64,000 nt of DNA, from contig CAMJDL010000009.1 in NCBI GenBank assembly GCA_946404405.1, forward strand, positions 30,405 to 94,404, given 5' to 3'. How positions within the stretch are numbered: position 1 is the first letter of the stretch; every line of letters starts with the position of its first letter. The translations under genes were made by a program, and so were the position numbers. This DNA is from an uncultured Prevotella sp. (GTDB taxonomy: Bacteria > Bacteroidota > Bacteroidia > Bacteroidales > Bacteroidaceae). Under the pieces are notes generated by a model that was not told the DNA's origin, did not search any database, and worked only from the letters and a program-made list of their open reading frames with translations. Shown here in pieces: positions 16,487 to 24,524 of this stretch.

Positions 16487-17418
16487 GATACGGAGTGATT
16501 GGAACAGGAGCCATCGGAGGGTATTATGGTGCCCGTCTGGCTCAGAGCGGACAGGAGGTGCATTTCCTGTTACGCAGTGATTATGAATACGTGAAGGCCA
16601 ATGGACTACAGGTGGACTCGTGTGACGGGTCGTTCCATTTGGATAGTCCGTGGGTATACGACCAAACGGAACAGATGCCGAAATGCGATGTGGTGCTGGT
16701 GTGCCTGAAGTCTATCAACAACAAAAAACTACAGACACTCCTGCCTCCGCTGCTCAAGGATGACACCTTGGTGGTGCTCATTCAGAACGGTATTGGTGTC
16801 GAACAGGATGTGGAACAGCTATTTCCTGGCATTCAACTGGCTGCCGGCCTGGCATTCATCTGTTCTGCTAAGACGGAGCCGGGACGCGTCAACCACCAGT
16901 GCTATGGCCAGATCAACCTGGGCAACTATTCCTGCAAGAATGAAGCCCGGATCAGTCAGGTATTGGCCGACTTCAATGCCGCTGGTGTCACAGCAGGCCT
17001 CGTCGAATATCACGAAGCCCGCTGGAAGAAGGCGGTATGGAACATGCCCTTCAACGGTATGACGGTAGCCCTCAAGACACAAACCAACCTCTTGTTGCAG
17101 AATCCGGCCACGCGTCAGCTCATCTACGAGCAGATGATGGAGGTGATAGGTGCCGCACAGCATTTAGGTGTTAAGAATCTCGACGAGTCATTTGCCCGGA
17201 AAATGCTGGAAATGACAGATGCCATGACGCCCTACTCGCCCTCGATGCGCTTGGACTACGACTTCCACCGTCCCATGGAGATCCACTATCTCTACACCCG
17301 TCCCATCCAAATAGCACGTGAGGCAGGCTACGCCATGCCAAAGTTGGAAATGTTGGAAGCGGAACTGAAGTTCCTGGATGTGACTAACTCACTTAATCCT
17401 GCTACGGATAGGAACTAA
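16468..17418 (+). CDS. panE: 2-dehydropantoate 2-reductase (ApbA/PanE family)
   Basis: A 316-residue NADPH-dependent reductase that would convert ketopantoate to pantoate for coenzyme A synthesis. The Rossmann motif is GVIGTGAIGGYYG at residues 9-21; VLVCLKS and IQNGIG follow; the catalytic Lys is in RWKKAVWNMPFNG and a substrate Glu in MEIHYLYTRPI. Family members with other 2-oxoacid substrates exist, so panE is the likely but not certain assignment. The first seven codons lie in a period-7 tract; conserved sequence begins at residue 7. Its 3' end overlaps the convergent DUF4249 gene by 30 bp. Confidence 0.85.
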   Translation: MRNEKLRYGVIGTGAIGGYYGARLAQSGQEVHFLLRSDYEYVKANGLQVDSCDGSFHLDSPWVYDQTEQMPKCDVVLVCLKSINNKKLQTLLPPLLKDDTLVVLIQNGIGVEQDVEQLFPGIQLAAGLAFICSAKTEPGRVNHQCYGQINLGNYSCKNEARISQVLADFNAAGVTAGLVEYHEARWKKAVWNMPFNGMTVALKTQTNLLLQNPATRQLIYEQMMEVIGAAQHLGVKNLDESFARKMLEMTDAMTPYSPSMRLDYDFHRPMEIHYLYTRPIQIAREAGYAMPKLEMLEAELKFLDVTNSLNPATDRN

Positions 17419-18252
17419 ATAGTGGCTTGACGTATAGCCAAACCAGCAGCCCATGCCCGTAGAGACATTTGACGGCATGTTGTCTGTAGCGGGGAACAAC
17501 GGATTTCTTGACAGCGATATCATATCCTCAAAACTTCTCCAGAAAAGATATTGTTCTTCACTGAGGGCTGACAACTTCACTTGAACGGTATCGTTGATTG
17601 AGAAGGGGGAGATATAATCTTTATCGAGATTTTTACGTCCTCGATTGATGACGATGTCGCCATTATCTATCATATCGCGCGAAAAAACACCGAACATAGA
17701 CGATAGCGTCGTATAGAGATTCATATCCGTCTGGGTAAACACTTTGAAGTATTGGGCTGAACTAGCCTTCAAATCGATATGAGCATGAAGCTGGTACAAT
17801 GTATCGTTGTTTTCAACTGGTGACACCCAAAATGAATCGATAACTGCCGTCTCAGATGTGATAGTGGTCTCAGCATCGGCTGTCAAACTTCCAGAACCTT
17901 CTACATGCAGGTGATAAGTCTTTCCTGGTTCACCACGCATATATGATGTTGTATAATAGAACGGTGGATAATAGGAACGGTTAAGTCTTCCTACCATAAC
18001 CTCTTCGCGTTCCCCATCACTGATAGTGACCTTAGCCCAACGTTCCAGATACTGTCCTAAATCAGAAATCTCTTGGTATTCCTCAGAAATAGGCACTGAT
18101 CGAGTAACGAACACCATAGGAAACTCTCCGTTGTCTATCCATCCCTCTACCACTAACTGAGAAGGTTCGTCGTTACCATAGTCAGCCTTGCAGCCATACG
18201 TCAGGGAAAGCGTTATTGTCAAGAAACATATCATATAGTGTTTCATCGTCAT
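17389..18252 (-). CDS. DUF4249 lipoprotein, partner of the TonB receptor
   Basis: A 287-residue protein. The N-terminus MKHYMICFLTITLSLTYGC carries a lipobox; LVVEGWIDNGEFPMVFVTRS is characteristic of DUF4249. Family members are outer-membrane lipoproteins encoded directly downstream of a TonB-dependent receptor, as here (4-bp gap), probably as an accessory surface or periplasmic subunit, comparable in position to SusD. The substrate is unknown. It is the last gene of a three-gene operon. Confidence 0.85.
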   Translation of the reverse strand: MTMKHYMICFLTITLSLTYGCKADYGNDEPSQLVVEGWIDNGEFPMVFVTRSVPISEEYQEISDLGQYLERWAKVTISDGEREEVMVGRLNRSYYPPFYYTTSYMRGEPGKTYHLHVEGSGSLTADAETTITSETAVIDSFWVSPVENNDTLYQLHAHIDLKASSAQYFKVFTQTDMNLYTTLSSMFGVFSRDMIDNGDIVINRGRKNLDKDYISPFSINDTVQVKLSALSEEQYLFWRSFEDMISLSRNPLFPATDNMPSNVSTGMGCWFGYTSSHYLVPIRSRIK

Positions 18253-18256
18253 GAGT

Positions 18257-20266
18257 TCAGAATTGATAATAGTAATTAATAGATGGCATTATTGTAAGGA
18301 GGAATCTGAAAGGCTTGGCAGCAAAACGGTCCTGATAGATTTTCAGTCGATAGTATATGTCGTTACGATGCATAGTGACATTATAGATAGAGAGGTTAAC
18401 ACCACTGCGGCGTCCTTGTCGCTGCCGGAAATCGTAATTGATAGAAAGATCTAGTCGCATATAGGAATTCAGACGGTTTGCATTATGTTCGTCAAACACG
18501 CTAACAAGGCTCTCGTTGAGTAGAAAGAACTTGCGTGGTGCGGTAAAAGGTGTTCCCGAAGCAAAAACATAGGTACCTCCAAAACTCCAATGACTGTTCA
18601 GTCGATAGGTGGCCACCATGTTCAGTTCGTGTGGACGCTCATGGTTTGCAGGATACCACCCTTGATAGCCTCTTTCACAGAAACGACGCATAGCCCTTCC
18701 CCATGTGTAGCTAAGCCATCCTGTCAGTTTTCCTTTACGTTTTTCAATCAACACATTAACACCATAGTTATAACCCTGTCCGTGTAGCAGCATAGATTGC
18801 AGGTCGTAGGAAGAGTAAAGCACGTTGAACACATTGCCCGAATACTCCTGTTGATGGTAGAGCCGTTTGTAGTAGGTTTCCAGAGTAAAATGATACATAC
18901 GGTTTTTCGTCCACGTATCAAACCCTAAAGACATATTCCAGGCATATTGTGCAGGGAACTGGTGACTGGCAGAGAACCAAAACTCGGTAGGAAGTCCCAT
19001 ATCCGAAAAGCCAGAACGGTGCAGATACTGGTGTTTCAGACTACTGCGCAGAATAAGTTGGCTTTCAGCATTCAGCTGACATGTAACAGAGACTACCGGG
19101 TCTAATGCCACTCTGCGATAATCACCATATTGATAATAAATAGTGCGCAATCCTGCTGTGGTACTAACGGCACCTGTTTGAAGCGTGTAATCAGCATAGA
19201 CTGCCGACTCGATGGTGTGCTGTCGTGGCTGTGTCACATGGTCGATGGTAAACAAGCCGTTAACAGACGGGTCTTGAGGCGATATGGTGTGAGCGACGAC
19301 TTGCACGCCTGTGCTTAACGCTCCCGTCTTCAAATCCGCACGATAGCCCACATCGCTGATGCTTGACGGCACATCGACCTGAAGTGACGACATATCAAGG
19401 GAAAACGTATTGTAAGAATGGGTGTAATAGAGCGTCTGGCGCAATTGGCTGTCACGTCCAAGCATACTGTTCACGTGTAATGCAGCCATCGTGTTACCCC
19501 ACTTCAGACCGGTGTCCAGCAGATAGTCATCGTCAGAATATGTGGCACGATCGTTGCCATGATAGAAGTCAATGGAAATGTTGTGCCGGTCGTTCGGCTG
19601 CCATAGCCACGACAGGTTATAGTCGCCAAAATTGTAGCGCATAACCTCTGTCTCTATTTTCATCCACTGACCATAGAGCAGGTTCAGATAGGCTTGTCGT
19701 GCTGATATGGTAAGCAAGGAATGCAGTCCAGTAGATAGTCGCAAGGTGCCTTGCGACGAGATAGGACCTATTGATACATCGCCGCTGGTTGTTTGACGCA
19801 GCGAATCAGCCATCAGCATGTTGACATGTGCACCCAACCGATTATCCATTGATGCATTGACTGCGGAACGGGCCAGTTGCATGGTTGCAAAGTGAGGCGT
19901 ATTGAAAACGGAGAAGAAACCCAGCAAATGGGACACGTTGTAAAGGGGTACACCATTGATGGATATAATATTGTGGGCATTATCGCAACCCTGCACGTGC
20001 AGTCCTGCATCATATTCAGAATTGGTCTGTACACCGGGCAGCAACTGTGCATAATGCATAGGGTCGGCATTACCTAAAATGCGCGGCATTTCGTCCATCA
20101 TGCGCAAATCAATCCGCGAGATACCGTTGGGAGCGTCTAACAGAAACGTATTCAGACGGTGCCCCCGCACGCTTACCTCGCGGATTGTATCGCCACGCAA
20201 CAAAGAGTCTTGCGCCATCACGCTGATCGACAGCAAACATGATAATAGCGCAAGAACTAGCCGCAT
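18257..20266 (-). CDS. TonB-dependent outer-membrane receptor (short form)
   Basis: A 669-residue receptor. A signal peptide (ending SVMAQ) is followed within a few residues by the plug domain (DTIREVSVRG, IDLRMMDEMPRILGNADPMHYAQLLPGVQ, NIISINGVPLYN) and then a long stretch of alternating beta-barrel strands to a C-terminal aromatic residue (YYYQF). The N-terminal carboxypeptidase-like extension common in SusC proteins is absent, which is usual for receptors paired with DUF4249. Active uptake across the outer membrane powered by TonB is expected; the ligand cannot be named. Confidence 0.9.
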   Translation of the reverse strand: MRLVLALLSCLLSISVMAQDSLLRGDTIREVSVRGHRLNTFLLDAPNGISRIDLRMMDEMPRILGNADPMHYAQLLPGVQTNSEYDAGLHVQGCDNAHNIISINGVPLYNVSHLLGFFSVFNTPHFATMQLARSAVNASMDNRLGAHVNMLMADSLRQTTSGDVSIGPISSQGTLRLSTGLHSLLTISARQAYLNLLYGQWMKIETEVMRYNFGDYNLSWLWQPNDRHNISIDFYHGNDRATYSDDDYLLDTGLKWGNTMAALHVNSMLGRDSQLRQTLYYTHSYNTFSLDMSSLQVDVPSSISDVGYRADLKTGALSTGVQVVAHTISPQDPSVNGLFTIDHVTQPRQHTIESAVYADYTLQTGAVSTTAGLRTIYYQYGDYRRVALDPVVSVTCQLNAESQLILRSSLKHQYLHRSGFSDMGLPTEFWFSASHQFPAQYAWNMSLGFDTWTKNRMYHFTLETYYKRLYHQQEYSGNVFNVLYSSYDLQSMLLHGQGYNYGVNVLIEKRKGKLTGWLSYTWGRAMRRFCERGYQGWYPANHERPHELNMVATYRLNSHWSFGGTYVFASGTPFTAPRKFFLLNESLVSVFDEHNANRLNSYMRLDLSINYDFRQRQGRRSGVNLSIYNVTMHRNDIYYRLKIYQDRFAAKPFRFLLTIMPSINYYYQF

Positions 20267-20275
20267 GTATAATAA

Positions 20276-21568
20276 TTATTTTACCAAATTCTCGAAATCA
20301 GTAACCAGTTTCTCTATCTTCTTAGTCAACTCACTAAAGCGACTGTCATCACCCAAAGACTCGAAAGTGCTGTAGCTGCTACCATCGCCAAAGCAGATGA
20401 CTGGTTCAACTTTCCAACGCTCATAATAAGACTTTTTCTCAAGGAAAGGATATACCTGAAGATAAGCCTGACGAGTGCTGCCATTATTAAAGTATACTCC
20501 GATGTTGAACTGCTTGTTCATCTGGTTGGCAATGTCCTTCACTTCCGATTCGCTGGACTCACGCGTGACATTTTTATCTAAGTCGCGTATCTTGTTAAAG
20601 TCATCCAGCGTTCCCTTCACCTGAACCTTACCAAGTATATCGACGTTGACGTTGCCGTTACCAGCTGACACGAACTCGCCATCCTCGTCAAAACGGACGT
20701 TGGCTGTTACGTTGGCTTTCACCAGCATCACGTTATTCTTCGATACCGATACGTCAACACCGGCACTGCTGCCGCCGTTGTAGTATGCTCTGCTCAAAAC
20801 GATATTGTAACCTACGATATTGGCATTCATGGTGGCGCTAACGTTATTAGCATTGTACTTGAACTCGCCATTAGTGGTGTTGACGTTAATGTTTACCTGA
20901 ATGTTAGCCAATACGTTGTTGCCCTGAGTCAGTTTCACGTTAACCTGCTCAGGAACCTTGAAGCGGTTCTCTTCTATCTGGTTATAATAAGTATAGTCCC
21001 TGTAGTTGTAAACCTTGTGACTGTCATCGAAGATACTAGCATGTACCTCCACTTCACTACCTGAACCTACAGCCTCTGCCACGCATGGTTGGCCGTTCTT
21101 GTCGGTGAAGTTAAAGCGAAGAGTATTTGTCGGAGTGCCAGTCTTAACCCATGTCCCGCTCTGATAAGAGAACTCTGCCGAGAATCTTGACATCAAAAAC
21201 AAACGCTTGATGTTCTCGGGGGTATTTAAGATAGTACACAGATCGATAGCAGATTCGAAAAAGTCTTCAATTACATCGGTTTTGCTACTTCTGTTGGTGG
21301 AACGTGTTAAGTCTTCACGTACGTACTGTCCCAAATCGGTAATTGGTTTAAAGTCGTCGGCTTTAACATAATCCACCAACTCTCTAGCCGTCGCATCAAT
21401 AAACTCCTTCTTCCCACTTTCAGTCAACTCGCCTTGATTACCACCTTGGTTATCACCTGTTTCTGTACCAGGTTTCTTTTCACCATCATCATCACCGCCA
21501 CAAGATGTTGTGGAAAGCGACATGGATATAGCAAAGGTAAATGCAAATAATAATTTCAAAATTTTCAT
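20276..21568 (-). CDS. Surface-type lipoprotein of unknown function
   Basis: A 430-residue lipoprotein. The signal sequence ends TTSC and the mature protein begins CGGDDDGE, an acidic stretch after the Cys that resembles the lipoprotein export signal directing Bacteroidetes lipoproteins to the cell surface. A Gly/Asn/Gln-rich linker follows to about residue 50. The middle region (about 190-330) is a long run of short beta strands (VNVKLTQGNNVLANIQVNINVNT), and the C-terminus is a predicted coiled helix. It is the first gene of the operon with the TonB receptor (9-bp gap) and DUF4249, so it may capture the ligand. Confidence 0.72.
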   Translation of the reverse strand: MKILKLLFAFTFAISMSLSTTSCGGDDDGEKKPGTETGDNQGGNQGELTESGKKEFIDATARELVDYVKADDFKPITDLGQYVREDLTRSTNRSSKTDVIEDFFESAIDLCTILNTPENIKRLFLMSRFSAEFSYQSGTWVKTGTPTNTLRFNFTDKNGQPCVAEAVGSGSEVEVHASIFDDSHKVYNYRDYTYYNQIEENRFKVPEQVNVKLTQGNNVLANIQVNINVNTTNGEFKYNANNVSATMNANIVGYNIVLSRAYYNGGSSAGVDVSVSKNNVMLVKANVTANVRFDEDGEFVSAGNGNVNVDILGKVQVKGTLDDFNKIRDLDKNVTRESSESEVKDIANQMNKQFNIGVYFNNGSTRQAYLQVYPFLEKKSYYERWKVEPVICFGDGSSYSTFESLGDDSRFSELTKKIEKLVTDFENLVK

Positions 21569-21614
21569 ACGCAGTAATTTTTATTAGTTAGACCATTATT
21601 GTTATTCTAAAGCA

Positions 21615-21646
21615 CAAAGATAGTGTTTTTGGGTGATTTTATCAAT
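21615..21646 (-). promoter_or_regulatory. Promoter of the lipoprotein/TonB receptor/DUF4249 operon
   Basis: Minus strand TATCTTTG at 21622-21615. The -33 position reads ATTG, a 3/4 match at 20 nt spacing. Confidence 0.65.
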
Positions 21647-21860
21647 AATCGCCACTAGAAATCGTCGTAAATTAATATTTATTAATAAAACAAATACGTT
21701 AAAGTGAGCACAAAGAACAAAAAACCAAGATTGCTTTTGAGATTTACGCTTCAGGATGGGCTTGTGTTACTACTTCCACCGTCCCATAGGTAAGGCATGG
21801 TGTTGGCAGGTTTTCATTACCCGCATTGCTAATTTGTTTTGTGATTTGGTTGATTTGCAT

Positions 21861-21886
21861 TACCTTTTCGCTATCGCGAGAAGGTA
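21861..21886. repeat. Hairpin upstream of the CsgG-like gene
   Basis: TACCTTTTCGC and GCGAGAAGGTA pair over 11 bp with one mismatch and a 4-nt loop, 27 bp upstream of the -33 element of the next gene. It could be a protein-binding site. Confidence 0.5.
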
Positions 21887-21912
21887 CTTACGTTCGAAAA
21901 TACAAAAAACAT

Positions 21913-21943
21913 TTTGCATTTTGCTCACTTATTCGTACCTTTG
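21913..21943 (+). promoter_or_regulatory. Consensus promoter of the CsgG/FlgT-like gene
   Basis: TTTG at 21913-21916, a 19-nt spacer, TACCTTTG at 21936-21943. The start codon is 24 bp downstream. Confidence 0.8.
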
Positions 21944-21966
21944 CAGCATCTTTAATGCATCCGATT

Positions 21967-22848
21967 ATGAAAAAGTTAGTTTTGACGCTTGCAGCCGTCC
22001 TTTGCTGCACCCTTACAGTATCGGCACAAGATGCTCAGGTTGAGAGGAATAAAAAGTACAACATTGTGCTGAGCAGTTCGCAATACACCCATCGTGACGA
22101 TAAAATGTCGACAGGTGATGCCGTTAGCAAGATCATTACTGGCGTGCTAACTGGTAAGACCTCGGTTCAGCAGCCTAAGTTCGAAGAAGATGTGAAGACT
22201 GGCATTGTCAAAGGTTTGTCTAATGCTCGTCGCTACCGTTACAACGAGGGACTCTTGCAGGCTGGTGACAATGCGGAAACTGGTCATCTCATTGTCGATG
22301 CTGTCATTACCAATATTACAGCCAAGTCGGAAAGTAAGGACACTAAGGATAAGGATGGCAAGACCAAAGTGACCACTACATATATCGGTAATGTCGACGT
22401 GACGCTGACTCTGAAGGATGCTAAGACGGGCGATGTGGTGAAAAGTCCTACGTTCAACGCTCAGAGTTCTACTTATCCGGGCTATTCGACGAGTGAACAG
22501 GCCATCAGGGGTGCTATCAGCAATTTGTCGTATCGCATCACAACGTGGCTGAACCAATACAGACCCCTGCGAGCCAGTATTATTGAAGGTGCAACAGCCA
22601 AGAAAACTAAGCAGAAGGAGGTCTATATCGATCTGGGTAGTCGCGAGGGGGCTTTTGCGGGCCTTCATATGGGTGTCTATTCTGTCAAGACCATTGCTGG
22701 TCGTGAGGCTAAGTCTCAAATCGGCAAGCTGAAGATTGAGGAGGTAGAAGGCGAGGATATCAGCCTCTGCAAGGTACAGAGTGGTGGTAAGGATATCAAG
22801 GAAGCTCTCGATGCTGGTCAGCAGCTTCTGGTTATCAGCATCGATTAG
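21967..22848 (+). CDS. Exported CsgG-like / FlgT C-terminal-like protein
   Basis: A 293-residue secreted protein. The start at 21967 is set by the promoter and the signal peptide (MKKLVLTLAAVLCCTLTVSAQ); the longer upstream frame runs through the promoter. Residues 50-200 (GHLIVDAVITNITAKSES, VDVTLTLKDAKTGDVVKS) resemble the ABC-like fold of CsgG/LpoB-type periplasmic proteins. Residues about 215-290 (EVYIDLGSREGAFAGLHMGVY) look like the C-terminal domain of FlgT. Both are fold-level similarities; function is not established. A DUF4294 gene follows after 15 bp. Confidence 0.65.
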   Translation: MKKLVLTLAAVLCCTLTVSAQDAQVERNKKYNIVLSSSQYTHRDDKMSTGDAVSKIITGVLTGKTSVQQPKFEEDVKTGIVKGLSNARRYRYNEGLLQAGDNAETGHLIVDAVITNITAKSESKDTKDKDGKTKVTTTYIGNVDVTLTLKDAKTGDVVKSPTFNAQSSTYPGYSTSEQAIRGAISNLSYRITTWLNQYRPLRASIIEGATAKKTKQKEVYIDLGSREGAFAGLHMGVYSVKTIAGREAKSQIGKLKIEEVEGEDISLCKVQSGGKDIKEALDAGQQLLVISID

Positions 22849-22863
22849 TCAATCAATAAAAGA

Positions 22864-23502
22864 ATGATGAATCGACATGTATTGATTGTGGCTGTCAGCT
22901 GTTGGCTGTTAGCTGTTAGCAGTGCAGTATATTCCCAAGGGAAGAAGCGTCCTGAAGCTGTCGATATGGACAGTCCCACCTTCGTGCCTACCGTGAAGGT
23001 AGGAAAGGTGTTTGAGGGTGGCGACAGCATTCAATACATGGAGATGAACAATGTTTATGTGTTTCCGCCTGTTGAGTTTAGCAGTAAGCGTCAGGCACAG
23101 GCCTATATGCGCCTGGTGAAGAATGTGAAGACGGTGCTGCCCATAGCCAAGGAGGCCAACATGATTATGATGGAGACGGCAGAATATCTGGAAACGCTAC
23201 CCTCGAAGGCGGCTAAGGAGGAACACATGAAACGTGTGGAGAAAAGCATCATGCAGGAGTATAAGCCCCGCATGAAGAAACTGACCTATTCGCAGGGTAA
23301 ATTACTTATCAAATTGATTTATCGTGAGAGCCATTCATCTGGTTACGAACTGATCCAGGCTTTCCTTGGACCAGTACGTGCGGGATTCTATCAGGCCTTT
23401 GCGTGGGCCTTTGGTGCTTCGCTGAAAAAAGAGTACGACCCTGAAGGCATCGACCGCCTGACAGAGCGTGTGGTGCTGATGGTGGAGGCGGGGCAGCTTT
23501 AG
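22864..23502 (+). CDS. DUF4294 domain protein, exported
   Basis: A 212-residue protein of a Bacteroidetes-specific family. After the signal peptide the DUF4294 pattern is clear: GDSIQYMEMNNVYVFPPVEF, then LVKNVKTVLPIAKEA, LTYSQGKLLIKLIYRE, and a C-terminal YDPEGIDRLTE. The hydrophobic core of the signal peptide (AVSCWLLAVSSA) is encoded by four heptamers of the GCTGTTA type (22891-22918), an unusual origin for an export signal. It probably forms an operon with the preceding CsgG-like gene. Role unknown. Confidence 0.82.
   Translation: MMNRHVLIVAVSCWLLAVSSAVYSQGKKRPEAVDMDSPTFVPTVKVGKVFEGGDSIQYMEMNNVYVFPPVEFSSKRQAQAYMRLVKNVKTVLPIAKEANMIMMETAEYLETLPSKAAKEEHMKRVEKSIMQEYKPRMKKLTYSQGKLLIKLIYRESHSSGYELIQAFLGPVRAGFYQAFAWAFGASLKKEYDPEGIDRLTERVVLMVEAGQL
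22891..22918. repeat. Period-7 tract encoding a signal-peptide core
   Basis: GCTGTCA, GCTGTTG, GCTGTTA, GCTGTTA, in frame within the DUF4294 gene. Confidence 0.8.
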
Positions 23503-23505
23503 TGA

Positions 23506-23533
23506 GAAATTAGTAATTAGTAATTAGTAATTA
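23506..23533. repeat. Period-7 tract (GTAATTA) between convergent genes
   Basis: GAAATTA, then GTAATTA three times, starting four bases after the DUF4294 stop and ending just before the M28 stop on the other strand. Confidence 0.85.
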
Positions 23534-23540
23534 TGATTAC

Positions 23541-24524
23541 TTATTCACTATAGATGAGCTGAACGAGGGTTTGTCCTACAGCTTTCAAAGTATTTTTGTC
23601 GATGTGCTGCATATCGTCGTTAACGGTATGCCACGTAGGACCGAATGAGCTTTGTTCGCAGTCAGGATAGTGATTGATGATGTCGATGCAGGGAATGTTG
23701 GCCTTCTCATTGACGGGAACATGGTCGTCAGTGACGCCTCCACCATCTTTATAAGGGAAGATGCTGCCATAGCCAGCGGTATTAGCGGCTTGCCATACAC
23801 GTTCCACAACGTTGCGGGCATAGTGCATGGAGTAGTATTCACGATAGAATTTGGCACCCTGGCCACCAACCATATCAAGCAAGATTCCGAATTGGTAGTT
23901 GCCTTGTTGGGGCAAACTGCTGGCAGCCCAGTATTGTGCGCCAAGGGCCCACGAGTCGCCATCTACCTGTTCTTCCCATTGGGGAACACCCCAGTCTTCA
24001 GCATCGAAGCAGATGAAGTCGACAGCCATCGAGGCAGAATCGTTTTGCTGTAGCAGGCGAGCCAGTTCCAACATCACAGCCACACCCGAAGCCCCGTCGT
24101 TGGCTGCCATTACGGGTTTGCGCCAATTAGCCTCGTCAGGGTCGTTGTCAGCCCACGGACGACTGTCCCAATGGGCACAGATAAAAAGCCTCCCCCTATC
24201 CCCCTCCGAAGGAAGGGGGGACTTGGCGATGATATTAGTACTCTTAAGGATAGTACCGTTGTAGCCTTTCAGGTCGGCTTTCTGCAATTGCACGTTGTAG
24301 CCGTATTGCTCAAACTTCTGCTGAATCCATTGGGCACATTGTTCGTGGGCTTCGCTATTCATGACGCGAGGACCAAAGTTGCATTGGGCTGCACAGAAAG
24401 CGTAGGCAGAATCGGCATTGAACTCAATATTGACTATTGATTGTTCCATCGTTTGAGCCTTTTTACTTGAGCTACACGAGAAGCAGCCCATCACAATGGA
24501 TATTAGTATGATAATGTTTCTCAT
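23541..24524 (-). CDS. M28-family lipoprotein, glutaminyl cyclase-like
   Basis: A 327-residue protein with a lipobox (GCFSCSSS). The zinc-site pattern of the M28 / glutaminyl-peptide cyclotransferase group is visible: AHWDSRPWAD, ANDGASGVAVMLELARLL, FICFDAEDWG, and DDHVPVNEKANIPCIDII with WHTVNDD. Bacteroidetes enzymes of this type cyclise N-terminal Gln to pyroglutamate on exported proteins. Residues around SPLPSEGDRGR come from a C/G-rich repeat (24186-24220) read in frame just before the first zinc ligand, an apparent insertion. Its start codon directly abuts the stop of the upstream C26-M19 gene. Confidence 0.85.
   Translation of the reverse strand: MRNIIILISIVMGCFSCSSSKKAQTMEQSIVNIEFNADSAYAFCAAQCNFGPRVMNSEAHEQCAQWIQQKFEQYGYNVQLQKADLKGYNGTILKSTNIIAKSPLPSEGDRGRLFICAHWDSRPWADNDPDEANWRKPVMAANDGASGVAVMLELARLLQQNDSASMAVDFICFDAEDWGVPQWEEQVDGDSWALGAQYWAASSLPQQGNYQFGILLDMVGGQGAKFYREYYSMHYARNVVERVWQAANTAGYGSIFPYKDGGGVTDDHVPVNEKANIPCIDIINHYPDCEQSSFGPTWHTVNDDMQHIDKNTLKAVGQTLVQLIYSE
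24186..24220. repeat. C/G-rich palindromic repeat inside the M28 gene
   Basis: CCCCCTCCGAAGGAAGGGGG forms a hairpin-like core next to CCTCCCCCTATC. Read in frame on the minus strand. Confidence 0.65.

Noticed and set aside
21756..22043. Plus-strand frame upstream of the CsgG-like gene
   Set aside because: It runs through the consensus promoter and overlaps the signal peptide in another frame.
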